Below are positions 21,662-30,211 of a stretch of DNA of 64,000 bases, piece after piece (position 1 is the first letter of the stretch; each line of letters opens with the position of its first letter). The notes below the pieces were generated by a model. It was not told where the DNA came from, did not search any database, and saw only the letters and a list, made by a program, of their open reading frames with translations. A program made the position numbers and the translations under genes. This stretch comes from a virus: positions 1 through 64,000 of the IMG/VR virus record IMGVR_UViG_3300008110_000048; one strand, written 5' to 3'.

Positions 21662-22077
21662 TGCGTTTAACTTTTTCTGTTATAGCTCTCTTCCTCGTTG
21701 GTTGCTCGTCGGGGGCAACCAGCGAGGAGGGAACCATTGTTCCCCAATCTTCAACATCATTCACACAGCAGACTCTCCCTGCTGAAGAAATCACTTATAC
21801 TCCTTTAGAGTATGCTTTCTTTGATGATGTTGAATATTATTATGGATTTGTTTCTGAAACATACAAGCAAACTGCATTAGAAACTGGATATCTTCTTTGT
21901 ACTTTAATGGACGAAGGAATGACAGATGTAGATATAGTTGAACGTATAAATGAATCTGGAACTAACGGACCTGATCGTCAACTTCAGTTTGCTATAGCTA
22001 TAGCTTCTACCACTGTTTTGTGTAGACAGCACATACAAAATGCGGAGTATATATCTCTTAATTATCCTGTTTCCTAA
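21661..22077 (+). CDS. lipoprotein with DUF732-like domain, copy 2 (138 aa)
   Basis: Signal peptide MRLTFSVIALFLVGC with lipobox, Ser/Thr linker, then the same domain: GYLLCTLMDEGMTDVDIVER followed by IASTTVLCRQH. It lacks the Pro of copies 1 and 3 after the second Cys. Translationally coupled to copy 1 (TGATG). Confidence 0.65.
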   Translation: MRLTFSVIALFLVGCSSGATSEEGTIVPQSSTSFTQQTLPAEEITYTPLEYAFFDDVEYYYGFVSETYKQTALETGYLLCTLMDEGMTDVDIVERINESGTNGPDRQLQFAIAIASTTVLCRQHIQNAEYISLNYPVS

Positions 22078-22097
22078 AATATTCTATTGGAGAATTT

Positions 22098-22526
22098 ATG
22101 TCCTATGAAGTTTTATTTAATAAATTCCAAAAAGACTATGAGACTACTAATGATTGGAATAGTTCTTCTAGTCTTTGGGTGTTAAATGGAAACAATTGGG
22201 AATCAATAGAAGAATCCGAAGATGCTTATGAGTTAATGATTTCGTTTGCTGCTTATGGATATTTAAAAAGAGCAATTCTTGTCACTCATGGTTGGGCTGC
22301 CCCAATAGATGATTCACATACTCCTTCAAAACATCCAGAAAAGAAGAGAGTAAGAGTTTGTATTCATCTTGAAGGTGAAAATTTTGTAACCTGTATGCAG
22401 GTAAAAGATGAGACAGAATTATTTATCCAAGATGATCCTTCTGGAAATCTTATAGATGCTGCATTAAAATATGTTAATCGCGCTAGAGATTTTGTCAATC
22501 AACAAAATACTAATAAAGCTCTTTAA
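22098..22526 (+). CDS. hypothetical cytoplasmic protein (142 aa)
   Basis: ATG after ATTGGAGAATTT. It is alpha/beta with RAILVTHGWAAPIDD, KRVRVCIHLEGENFVTCMQ and a C-terminal helix. It interrupts the three DUF732-like genes. Sequence hints at a small regulatory or binding fold, but no family is recognised. Confidence 0.6.
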   Translation: MSYEVLFNKFQKDYETTNDWNSSSSLWVLNGNNWESIEESEDAYELMISFAAYGYLKRAILVTHGWAAPIDDSHTPSKHPEKKRVRVCIHLEGENFVTCMQVKDETELFIQDDPSGNLIDAALKYVNRARDFVNQQNTNKAL

Positions 22527-22536
22527 GGATAAACTT

Positions 22537-22986
22537 TTGAAAAAATATATTACACCTATTTTACTGTCCAGTGCAGCTACATTAGTTTTAATAATTACTT
22601 TATTAATTTATACTTCTGTAGATGCAGTTGTAACTTCTTCTCCTTCAACTACTCAACTTTCACCTTTAAGTAGTTCAACTTCTAATTCAACTACCACTTC
22701 AATTCCATCTCTAGATGATTTACCAATAGGTATTTCTCAAAAAGATCTTCAAATTTATTTTCTCGCAAAAACTAAACAAATTTACGGCAGTGCCTTTATT
22801 CCATTATCTGATCAAGACATTGTCGGATACGGACTACTCTGGTGCGATGCAATTAATCTTGGAATGAAATCTTCCGATGTCGAAGAGCGCATTAACGAAG
22901 GCGCAATCGACAACGAAGACGCTGCACTTCAACGCGCAATTGTTGCATCAGCTGTTTTATATTTTTGCCCTAACCCTGATTTCTGA
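22537..22986 (+). CDS. secreted/membrane-anchored DUF732-like protein, copy 3 (149 aa)
   Basis: TTG 22537 is chosen because CTTTAAGGATAAACTT precedes it; the frame is open further back but overlaps the upstream gene. N-terminal hydrophobic segment YITPILLSSAATLVLIITLL acts as signal anchor, no lipobox. A Ser/Thr linker (about 35-60) leads to the domain GYGLLWCDAINLGMKSSDVE and VASAVLYFCPNP. Third member of the tandem family. Confidence 0.6.
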   Translation: MKKYITPILLSSAATLVLIITLLIYTSVDAVVTSSPSTTQLSPLSSSTSNSTTTSIPSLDDLPIGISQKDLQIYFLAKTKQIYGSAFIPLSDQDIVGYGLLWCDAINLGMKSSDVEERINEGAIDNEDAALQRAIVASAVLYFCPNPDF

Positions 22987-23198
22987 TGGAAAACCTTCTT
23001 CAATCTACACCATATAAATTAACTATTGAGTGGTTAACTCAGTATATTCAAAACAATCCTTCAGCCGATTTGCATTTCCGCAGTATTATGTCTATACTGA
23101 AGCAAGAGAAAAACTATTATGTTAAATGTGTTCTTCTTGACAATAGATATTTATACGGCTCATTCTTAGCTACAGCTAAAGAAAGTATTTCTTCATGA
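22986..23198 (+). CDS. small hypothetical protein (70 aa)
   Basis: ATG overlaps the upstream TGA. Helical start (YKLTIEWLTQYIQNNPSAD), then strands (NYYVKCVLLDNRYLYGSFL). Stop overlaps the next ATG. Function unknown. Confidence 0.5.
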   Translation: MENLLQSTPYKLTIEWLTQYIQNNPSADLHFRSIMSILKQEKNYYVKCVLLDNRYLYGSFLATAKESISS

Positions 23199-23452
23199 TT
23201 CTTATTACCGATAAACCAAATCATCCTTCTATTCTTTCCCACAAAAGCAAAGGCTATATGAAGTTTGCTAGTGGCGAAATTGTACCTTTTGATGAACTTC
23301 TTTATTTTGAAGAAAGTTTAGAATGGCCCGCTGAAGAAGCTCCATATTATTTTGTCTGGCGTAAAGCAGACAATTACAGATGCGGTTATCCTGTTAATGA
23401 TGTTACTGCAATCTATTTTACTGATGATCGAATATCCGAGGCTAGCATTTAA
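23195..23452 (+). CDS. small hypothetical protein (85 aa)
   Basis: ATGA overlap with the upstream gene. Beta-rich with GYMKFASGEIVPFDELLYFE and a final DRISEASI. It lies 12 bases before tRNA-Ile. No recognised family. Confidence 0.55.
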   Translation: MILITDKPNHPSILSHKSKGYMKFASGEIVPFDELLYFEESLEWPAEEAPYYFVWRKADNYRCGYPVNDVTAIYFTDDRISEASI

Positions 23453-23464
23453 TTTTATTTGCTA

Positions 23465-23539
23465 GCCCTCGTCGTCTACTGGTTAGGACAAGACTCTTAT
23501 AAAGTCTCAAAGGTGGTTCGATTCCACCCGGGGGTACCA
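23465..23539 (+). tRNA. tRNA-Ile (anticodon TAT), CCA end overlaps a start codon
   Basis: Acceptor GCCCTCG pairs with CGGGGGT (G-U allowed), anticodon stem AGACT/AGTCT has loop CTTATAA (reads AUA), T-arm GGTGG-TTCGATT-CCACC. After the discriminator A comes an encoded CCA (23537-23539), unlike the other tRNAs here. Its last A is the first base of the ATG of the next gene. Confidence 0.9.
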
Positions 23540-23820
23540 TGAATCCACTTCAATATTTTGATGAAGAATACTCTTCATTTGAAAAATCACTAAACTCTAT
23601 CCAATCTATCCTTCTTCAATCTCATGATATTTACTCTAAGATACAGAGCATACAAAAAAGAATGAGAACTGTAGATAAAAATAACAAGCTGTCTGTTGAA
23701 GAAGTTTCTCAGTTTTTAGATGATCTCTCTGTTCTTTCATCTCTATCTTCTGAAATTCTATCTTCTGTGCAAAAAATAAAATCTTCAATAGTTTTTAGAT
23801 CGGAACTTGATGGATTCTAA
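23539..23820 (+). CDS. coiled-coil hypothetical protein (93 aa)
   Basis: ATG shares its A with the CCA of tRNA-Ile, so there is no upstream ribosome binding site apart from GGGGG in the tRNA acceptor. The protein is one long helix with heptads (LNSIQSILLQSHDIYSKIQS, LDDLSVLSSLSSEILSSVQK). Processing of the tRNA would remove the mRNA 5' end, so tRNA maturation and translation may compete. Overlaps the WhiB gene start. Confidence 0.55.
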   Translation: MNPLQYFDEEYSSFEKSLNSIQSILLQSHDIYSKIQSIQKRMRTVDKNNKLSVEEVSQFLDDLSVLSSLSSEILSSVQKIKSSIVFRSELDGF

Positions 23821-24271
23821 TCCCACTTCTCCCATTACTTCTCGTAGAGGTTCTCCCAAAAACGTTGCTAATCTTTATGAGTGCTTTGACGATTTAGGTT
23901 CTCTATGGAGAGAAAAAGCTCTTTGTAGAAACGGATCTTTATCGACAGATCATTTCTTTTCTATTAACAGCGACAATAAATCTGCATCCTCTGCAGCCAA
24001 AGCTATAAGCATGTGTTCTGCTTGTCCTGTACAAGTAGAGTGTTTACATGAAGCTATTAAATATAATTATGATGGTGTTTGGGGCGGAACCATATATCGT
24101 CAACGCTTATATTTTATTAGGCAATATCTTAATAACGACCTTCTCAACTTAACCATTGAAAAAGCTAAACAGTTTGTTCAAATGGCCAAGATTGAAAATC
24201 TTAGAATTACCAGTCCTAAACGCAAATACCGCAGAAAGACTACCACCAAAAATGACCTACTCCCAGAATGA
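23810..24271 (+). CDS. WhiB-family iron-sulphur transcription factor (153 aa)
   Basis: Four cysteines sit in the WhiB order: KALCRN (about 37), then MCSACPVQVECL (C-x2-C-x5-C), with GVWGGTIYRQR following. This is the VWGG turn and basic DNA-contact segment. WhiB proteins carry a 4Fe-4S cluster and bind sigma factor; they are essentially restricted to actinobacteria and their phages, so this strongly indicates the host. The C-terminal extension is basic (PKRKYRRKTTT). Start ATG 23810, or TTG 23807. It may reset host transcription. Confidence 0.85.
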   Translation: MDSNPTSPITSRRGSPKNVANLYECFDDLGSLWREKALCRNGSLSTDHFFSINSDNKSASSAAKAISMCSACPVQVECLHEAIKYNYDGVWGGTIYRQRLYFIRQYLNNDLLNLTIEKAKQFVQMAKIENLRITSPKRKYRRKTTTKNDLLPE

Positions 24272-25022
24272 TGATGATCTCTTCGAATATGATCCAGAGG
24301 TAGATGCAGAAGATTCTTCTGCTGCTCTTCAATCTGAAGCTTATTCGCCATCTTCCTCCAATAAAAATAAAACTATAGAAGACTTCATTTCTTCTGCTAA
24401 GCAGCTTGTTGATGAAATTTCTTCTGATGAGAACTCTCCTATTGATGAAGAAAAAGTAAAGCTTGCCGCTAGTTTTCATGCAGCAACATCTGCTTATTAT
24501 CAAAAGGTACAAACTCCTTCCTATATCAAAGCTATTTCTATCACTCTTAATACTCTTACTAATGGTGATTTCGCTAAGATACAAATGTTTAATCATAAGG
24601 AAGCCTTAATTATTCAAAGACTTCGCTATCTTTCTATGATGAACAAAGTCTTTATTAATGCTGACGCAGATGAGAATGTCGTTAAAGAATTATTTGATCT
24701 TCTTAAGATAGAATATTCTTTAGAACATGTTCAAACTTTTTATTTGTCAAGTGCAAACATTTCTATGTTTTGCCTAAACCTTGATAGAGCTATCTACAAG
24801 CATTTAGGTAAGCAGCTTAATCTCCCCGTAAAGGAGTATTTGCTTGACGATAGCCATATTCAAGATGGCGATAAATACTTTGATCAGCTCAATGATCCGG
24901 TTGACAATGATTATGTTTCTGAAAGTTATGCTTTTCTATTTTCCGCTATGGCAAATGAAGGCTTACTCAAAGATCTTTCAGAAATTTATAATGTTCCATT
25001 TGATCTCGTGGTTAACACATGA
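24252..25022 (+). CDS. acidic hypothetical protein (256 aa)
   Basis: ATG 24252 (MTYSQNDDDLFEYDPEVDAE) is preferred to an earlier in-frame start because the upstream piece overlaps WhiB out of frame. The first 60 residues are very acidic and disordered. The remainder is helical (FNHKEALIIQRLRYLSMMNK, CLNLDRAIYKHLGKQL). It sits at the head of the genes leading into the ubiquitin-like cassette. Function unknown. Stop overlaps the protease start (ATGA). Confidence 0.6.
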   Translation: MTYSQNDDDLFEYDPEVDAEDSSAALQSEAYSPSSSNKNKTIEDFISSAKQLVDEISSDENSPIDEEKVKLAASFHAATSAYYQKVQTPSYIKAISITLNTLTNGDFAKIQMFNHKEALIIQRLRYLSMMNKVFINADADENVVKELFDLLKIEYSLEHVQTFYLSSANISMFCLNLDRAIYKHLGKQLNLPVKEYLLDDSHIQDGDKYFDQLNDPVDNDYVSESYAFLFSAMANEGLLKDLSEIYNVPFDLVVNT

Positions 25023-25480
25023 AAAAAATAAAAGCTTTCTTTTCCAAAATACCAAAGATAACTTGGACTATAGCTACAGCTTCTGCGGTAGCTGCAGTTA
25101 ATTATTCTATTATACATAGTCCATTTGTTTTCTTTGCTCTCCTAGTTCTTTTTGCTCATGAAATATCTCATTATTTTATGGCCAGAAAACTTGGTTCAAA
25201 AGCTTCATTGCCAATTTTTATTCCTCTTCCACTATTTGCTATAGCATTTATTCGTGCTCCAGGTTTATCCAATGAGTCAAAACTAAAAGTTGCTTTATCG
25301 GGTCCTATTGTAGGCTCACTTACTGCTTTTATATTATTCCTTTTAAATATTATTTTTAACTTCACAACATCACTCGGTCTCGGTGTTCTTGCCGTCAGTG
25401 AACTCTTATTGAATTTTGTAGGAACTGATGGCGCAAAATACCGCTCCGCAAAAAGGAATATTGCATTATGCACCTCTTAA
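25019..25480 (+). CDS. membrane zinc metalloprotease, M50/S2P-like (153 aa)
   Basis: Transmembrane segments lie at about 18-50, 55-85 and 90-135. The first core helix carries FAHEISHYFMARKLG, the HExxH zinc motif of site-2 proteases. The last segment ends NFVGTDGAKYR, where the Asp can be the third zinc ligand, as in the family's PLDGG-type motif. Members cut substrates inside the membrane, often releasing regulators such as anti-sigma factors. It is short for the family but both motifs are present. Just upstream of a ubiquitin-like module that also has a JAB peptidase. Overlaps neighbours on both sides. Confidence 0.75.
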   Translation: MKKIKAFFSKIPKITWTIATASAVAAVNYSIIHSPFVFFALLVLFAHEISHYFMARKLGSKASLPIFIPLPLFAIAFIRAPGLSNESKLKVALSGPIVGSLTAFILFLLNIIFNFTTSLGLGVLAVSELLLNFVGTDGAKYRSAKRNIALCTS

Positions 25481-25686
25481 TTCTTCCATTTGTCTTAGCA
25501 GGTTTATCTGCTAAAGTTTTTAATAATAGACTGAAGAATAAAACCCCCGAAAAACAGATTGACATTATACTAGCTAGTTTTTTCACGACAGTAACACCAC
25601 AACACTTTGGGGAATTTAATGAAGACATCAAAGATGAATTTACAACGTCAACAGAAGAAGGAACAATTACGTACCAAAATATCTGA
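25468..25686 (+). CDS. small hypothetical protein (72 aa)
   Basis: ATG lies within the end of the protease gene. The N terminus is hydrophobic (MHLLILPFVLAGLSAKVF), possibly a membrane anchor, then basic, then acidic (HFGEFNEDIKDEF). It may act with the membrane protease. No family recognised. Confidence 0.45.
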   Translation: MHLLILPFVLAGLSAKVFNNRLKNKTPEKQIDIILASFFTTVTPQHFGEFNEDIKDEFTTSTEEGTITYQNI

Positions 25687-25885
25687 TCTTTTAGAAGATT
25701 CTTATTTTGATGTTCAAGGACTTACGCCAGGTTCCGCTTCTTCTATGGATGAACAGTACTTGGCTAGAGTTCTTACAAAGCTAGCGATAGGTTCAGCTAC
25801 CGTATGGTGGTCGATACTTGAAGTTAAAGATTTTATTATCTTACGCAAGCTAAGCAAAGGAGTTAAGCGTGACGCACCCAGATAA
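25619..25885 (+). CDS. small hypothetical protein (88 aa)
   Basis: ATG 25619 has GGGG seven bases upstream and overlaps the preceding gene. Basic helical start (MNLQRQQKKEQLRTKISDLL), then SMDEQYLARVLTKLAIGSA and a hydrophobic WWSILEVKDF. Ends basic. Overlaps the next GTG start. Function unknown. Confidence 0.5.
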   Translation: MKTSKMNLQRQQKKEQLRTKISDLLEDSYFDVQGLTPGSASSMDEQYLARVLTKLAIGSATVWWSILEVKDFIILRKLSKGVKRDAPR

Positions 25886-26273
25886 TTTACCCCCCGCATC
25901 TAAAATCGCTATGGATAATTTCAACTTTTCTTTTTCTATGGCAAACAAGGTTAAAGCTGAAATACAAAACTCTTATGATACCTTGGACGAAAGAATAAAT
26001 GCCATAATTGAATCAGAAAAGTTTTACGTTTCTGGCATTCCAGTACTAAGAAATATTCTTATGCTAGGTGCAAATAAAAATGATCTTAAAAAACTTTCCA
26101 AAGCACTTTCTCGTTTGTCTGATCTAGTCGAAGCCCATGATCAACTCGAAACTAAATTGAATGTCGTTAAAATAATTAACGATGATCCCCACTGGTTTGC
26201 TTGGGCTTTTGGTGATTTTTCTAAAGACGTTGACGAAGGCATCGACAGCATCTTCAAAGAAATAGAAGAATAA
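25869..26273 (+). CDS. helical hypothetical protein (134 aa)
   Basis: GTG start within the previous gene. Helical throughout (MANKVKAEIQNSYDTLDERI, LKKLSKALSRLSDLVEAHDQ) with an acidic end. Last gene before the E2-like gene. No motif recognised. Confidence 0.55.
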   Translation: MTHPDNLPPASKIAMDNFNFSFSMANKVKAEIQNSYDTLDERINAIIESEKFYVSGIPVLRNILMLGANKNDLKKLSKALSRLSDLVEAHDQLETKLNVVKIINDDPHWFAWAFGDFSKDVDEGIDSIFKEIEE

Positions 26274-26294
26274 ACTATATTTAAGGATTTTATA

Positions 26295-27683
26295 ATGAGC
26301 AACGTTCAATATTCATTCGTTAACACCGAAGACGGAAATCTAACTTTTCGTTCTTCTGTTAACTCTTTTGGTTTAGATCATGTCACCGATAAAGACATGA
26401 CATCTTTTTATACTTCATTTTCTTCGTATTCTTATGTCGACACTGGCTTAATGCCTGTTGATGGTTCTGGTTTACTTGCCCTTCGTTCTGCTGGAAATCA
26501 TACTCAAGTTGTTTATCAGCATAAGCCTGGCATGTATTATATCAACTGGGGCCAATACGAAGGAGATCGTTCTGCTGTTAAGTATTACGTTGCTCAGCCC
26601 TACAGAATTGTTATTGCCGATCTTATGGACGGCAACATTTATGGAGCTAGAACATTTTATTCTCCTGTTCCCATAACTTATCCCGCTGCTCCGCTTTACC
26701 ACGTAAACCTTCCTAATATTAATTGTAAGGGTTACCGCGGAAATGGTGTTGGCTGGATCTGCTTGTATCACAACGAAGACATATCTTCTTATCCTTTCGG
26801 TGAAAAGCTCGCTAAAATTTTAGACCGATGCTCTGGAACCGAAGCTTACAACGATCAAAATATGTCAGAGACTGATGGTCCTCGTTTTTACTCTTCTCAT
26901 AAAAAGCCATCTTATCTTTACGATCCTTCCGAGTGGCAGTCATACTCTGCCGACAATGGATATGAGTGGACTCTTGATCCAGAGTTGTGGATACCTGTTT
27001 TAGTTAAGGATCGAGACAATCAGGATAAACACTATCCTAATGGTCAACCTTTGACTGTAGCAGACGCTATAACCGGTAATTATCAGGCATACTATACTGA
27101 TACAACTATTCCAAAACCTGTTAATCAAATACTTCGTTCTGATTACACTTTGCCCGACAAAAAAGTTTTTGATTGGTTCAAGCAGGCTTACAATGCCTCT
27201 ACTAATCAACCTCCTGTTATCAATGTTATCGCAAACTCTGAAGCTGTAAAAATTAATCAGAGTATAGCCGCTCCTGTCTTTTCTCAGGAAGAAGAAGAAG
27301 ATGACGATAGCTGGATGTGCGATGGTTGTGAAGAGTATTATTCCGATAACTCCTCTCCCAATACCACAAATAATTCAGCTTTCATATGCGACGGCTGCTT
27401 TGAAGAATATGTCTACTGTATAAATACAGAAAATTACCACCATCCTGACTATGGTGATATTCTGTATTTGAACAAGTCTGATTGTTGGATATCATTAACT
27501 GTTGCTACTTCTTTGCAATATAAGTATTGCGGTGAATGCGATAATGGCATTTGGCATACTCATCCTATGTTTGATTCATTTATTTTAAATGACGATGGCT
27601 ATTGTCTCAACTGCTCCACTCCTGAATTTCCAGTTGAACAATCGCCCGATTCTCCTCAATTTATTGAAGAATCACCTTTTTAA
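26295..27683 (+). CDS. E2-like (PRTRC-B type) protein with C-terminal zinc ribbons (462 aa)
   Basis: ATG after TTAAGGATTTTATA. Residues about 45-170 have the layout of PRTRC system protein B, a ubiquitin-conjugating (E2)-like fold: VDTGLMPVDG, YRIVIADLMDGN, then TYPAAPLYHVNLPNIN and GWICLYHNEDI with the active-site-type Cys. The C-terminal third holds CDGCEEYYSD, CDGCFEEY, CGECDNG and CLNCS, that is two or more zinc ribbons. The last residues are IEESPF, an SSB-like acidic Phe tail. Neighbours encode JAB, E1 and Ubl proteins, which strongly supports a conjugation role. It could transfer the Ubl to phage or host targets. Confidence 0.7.
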   Translation: MSNVQYSFVNTEDGNLTFRSSVNSFGLDHVTDKDMTSFYTSFSSYSYVDTGLMPVDGSGLLALRSAGNHTQVVYQHKPGMYYINWGQYEGDRSAVKYYVAQPYRIVIADLMDGNIYGARTFYSPVPITYPAAPLYHVNLPNINCKGYRGNGVGWICLYHNEDISSYPFGEKLAKILDRCSGTEAYNDQNMSETDGPRFYSSHKKPSYLYDPSEWQSYSADNGYEWTLDPELWIPVLVKDRDNQDKHYPNGQPLTVADAITGNYQAYYTDTTIPKPVNQILRSDYTLPDKKVFDWFKQAYNASTNQPPVINVIANSEAVKINQSIAAPVFSQEEEEDDDSWMCDGCEEYYSDNSSPNTTNNSAFICDGCFEEYVYCINTENYHHPDYGDILYLNKSDCWISLTVATSLQYKYCGECDNGIWHTHPMFDSFILNDDGYCLNCSTPEFPVEQSPDSPQFIEESPF

Positions 27684-27737
27684 TATATTTATTACACACA
27701 TACAAATAACTAGAAATATTAATATTAAGGAGAAATA

Positions 27738-29438
27738 ATGTCCGAACAGCAAACTCTTCCTTTTGATCAGGAAGAAGAAGACTATCTTACTCTAGAAGAT
27801 CTCAATCCTCTTTGGATCACTAACGATGGTCTTCCTACTTTTATCGCTGATAGAGATGATATTTGTGAGTGTGTTGAATCTTTTGGTTTCAATATTTATT
27901 ATTTGATTGCAAACCAAGAAACTGAAATTAAACCAACAAATACATCTGCCCCTAAGTCTGGTACTGTCACTTACAATAACACTAACAAAACTGCTGCTAT
28001 AGCGCCACCTCCTGTTATTGTAAAATCTTCTCAGATCTATAGAGTTGTTAACAACTTTGTTGGTCGTTCCGTATCGGCTGTTCGCCCAGAACTAAGCGCC
28101 GAATTCATCAGTCTTGAAGAAGAGGCTATTTATAATATGCCTCCCATTCCTCATTTGCTTATTGAAAAGCTTGATCAGTTCTTTAGATTGGTCGATGCTC
28201 AGCATGGCACTGAATCTATTGTCATGCTTACTTTTGACCAGGACAAAGAAGGTTCTGATGGTTGGGGAATCTTAGTTCCTGACCAAGTTAATACTTCTGT
28301 TCACTGTAATTATGATCCCGACAGCATTGCTCAGGTGAAGCCTGACAATGTTATTATCGTTGGCTCAGTTCACAGTCATCCAGGAATGAGCGCTTACGCT
28401 TCAGGCACTGATCATGCTGACCAAGCTGACTTCGATGGCATCCATATCACATTTGGTTGGCAGAAGTCTGTCAACAATGGAGCAACTCAGTATTATATCG
28501 AAATGCAGATGGCCGGTAAAGCTTACAAGCTTGATCCAGAAGATGTTTTTGAGGGCTATACCATAGAAAGAGCTCCAGATCCCGAAGTTGTAGGGTGGAC
28601 TGATAAAGTAAAAAAAGTCAGCCCCCCCAATATGGGGGGTACTCGCACGGCCAATCTTGGACAGCCTCATCCACAAACCCAAATTCCTACTCAGCCTACT
28701 ACGGCGGCTGGACCCAATAACACTCAGTTAACTAATTTTGTTAACTATTCACCCCATATTCTTGATATTATAGAGGAAGCAATAGGATATGAACAGCAAG
28801 CTATTCTTGTCTGCGAAGCAAGCTCCACTATTGAAAAAGGCAAATTCTCCTGCCCATCTTGCTTTTCGTATCTCCCTATTAATTCTATCTATGTTGACCA
28901 CTGCTGCGCTATTTGTGATATTCCCTTATGTGAGCCGGACACGCCAGTAGATCAAGTTGTTTACGATGTTGCCGAATATTGCCGTCAAAGAAACATCTCT
29001 CAAGATGTAGCTTTATACATGTTGGGTAAAGATGTTGAAAACAACTATTTGCTACTTAGACTGACTCCAGATCTCATAAGCACCTATCTTGATTCTCAGT
29101 GGAAATCATCTGACATATCTCTCTCAGATGAAAATCTTACACTTTGTTGTAATCAAAAAATCATCGACTGTTACTGTCAAGTGCAAGTAACTAGCTTGGA
29201 TGCTTTTGACTTTGATAATTTTATGGGCAAATTTGACGTTTATGCTTCGCAATCTGAATGCCATAAATGCGAACATTATTACACAACCATGTGCCCAAGA
29301 TATTCATCTACAATAATCAATTTTATATCTTCACCCAAAGACAAAGAGCCGGAAAACTATGCTGATACCATAACTTCCGATGGGTGTAATTTATATTCTG
29401 AATATTTTACAGAAAGAGATATATATGAATCCGAATGA
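27738..29438 (+). CDS. JAB/MPN-domain metallopeptidase with zinc fingers (566 aa)
   Basis: ATG after TTAAGGAGAAATA. Residues about 130-290 contain VGSVHSHPGMSAYASGTDHA, the JAMM zinc signature HxHPx6SxxD, in a beta-rich domain with an upstream Glu-bearing FDQDKEGSDGWGILVP. Such enzymes cut isopeptide or C-terminal extensions of ubiquitin-like proteins. The C-terminal half has cysteine clusters (CPSCFSYL, CCAICDIPLC, CHKCEHYYTTMC) likely binding zinc. It probably processes or removes the Ubl at 30212-30466. The last 14 bases overlap the E1 gene, indicating coupling. Confidence 0.85.
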   Translation: MSEQQTLPFDQEEEDYLTLEDLNPLWITNDGLPTFIADRDDICECVESFGFNIYYLIANQETEIKPTNTSAPKSGTVTYNNTNKTAAIAPPPVIVKSSQIYRVVNNFVGRSVSAVRPELSAEFISLEEEAIYNMPPIPHLLIEKLDQFFRLVDAQHGTESIVMLTFDQDKEGSDGWGILVPDQVNTSVHCNYDPDSIAQVKPDNVIIVGSVHSHPGMSAYASGTDHADQADFDGIHITFGWQKSVNNGATQYYIEMQMAGKAYKLDPEDVFEGYTIERAPDPEVVGWTDKVKKVSPPNMGGTRTANLGQPHPQTQIPTQPTTAAGPNNTQLTNFVNYSPHILDIIEEAIGYEQQAILVCEASSTIEKGKFSCPSCFSYLPINSIYVDHCCAICDIPLCEPDTPVDQVVYDVAEYCRQRNISQDVALYMLGKDVENNYLLLRLTPDLISTYLDSQWKSSDISLSDENLTLCCNQKIIDCYCQVQVTSLDAFDFDNFMGKFDVYASQSECHKCEHYYTTMCPRYSSTIINFISSPKDKEPENYADTITSDGCNLYSEYFTERDIYESE

Positions 29439-30189
29439 TTCTAAACGTTTTATTCTTGTTGGAGCCGGCGGCATTGGTACATGGCTTGCTGCTGGTCTCG
29501 TTCGTCTTCTTGAGTGGAAGTTCCCTGGATCTGCTCTTATTATTGTTGACGGCGATACCTATGAGGAAAAAAATAAAGAGCGTCAAGACTTCACTAAACT
29601 TGGTAACAAAGCTGTCGTTAAAGCTACTGAGCTAGTTCCTCAGTTTCCTAAGACCACTATAATTCCAGTGGCTAAGTGGGTTGTTGACGATAACTTTTCT
29701 GGCGTTACAGACGAAGAAAGTCCCAAGATCAAAGCAAGTGATCTTATTAGAGACAATGATGTTGTCTTTGCTGTTGTTGACAACTTTGCTGCAAGAAAAA
29801 TTATTTTCGACGCTGCTTCAAAGTTGAACAACGTTGACGTCTTCACTGGCGGTAATGACGATGCTCTTTTCGGTTCCATATATCATTATCAGAAACGCGA
29901 TGGCGTTGAGATAACAGCCCATCCAGCTGAGTTTCATCCAGAGTATCATAATCCTCCGGATAAGAATCCTGGTGAACTTAGCTGTCAAGAGCGTTCTGAG
30001 ATTGAAGGTGGAACCCAGCTTCTTGCCACTAACATGGCGGTTGCATCGTTTATTCTAGGTAGAGTTCAGAAAACAATAGTGTCCAATCAGAGTCCAGAAG
30101 AGACAGAGATCTTCTTCGATCTTGGTATTGGCAAGTCTGAACCATACGACAGAATGCACTCATCTTTAAATCAACCAGTTAACGCATAA
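29425..30189 (+). CDS. E1-like ThiF-family adenylyltransferase (254 aa)
   Basis: ATG 29425 lies in the tail of the JAB gene. RFILVGAGGIGTWLAAGLVR is the nucleotide-binding GxGGxG; IIVDGDTYEEKNKERQD follows with the Arg and Asp typical of E1 enzymes; VVFAVVDNFAARK holds the conserved Asp. A Cys in GELSCQERSE may be catalytic. This enzyme would adenylate the C terminus of the Ubl. It is a single Rossmann domain, like PRTRC ThiF proteins, rather than a dimeric eukaryotic E1. Next gene downstream is the Ubl. Confidence 0.85.
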   Translation: MNPNDSKRFILVGAGGIGTWLAAGLVRLLEWKFPGSALIIVDGDTYEEKNKERQDFTKLGNKAVVKATELVPQFPKTTIIPVAKWVVDDNFSGVTDEESPKIKASDLIRDNDVVFAVVDNFAARKIIFDAASKLNNVDVFTGGNDDALFGSIYHYQKRDGVEITAHPAEFHPEYHNPPDKNPGELSCQERSEIEGGTQLLATNMAVASFILGRVQKTIVSNQSPEETEIFFDLGIGKSEPYDRMHSSLNQPVNA

Positions 30190-30211
30190 TATAAATAGGA
30201 GATAATACACA

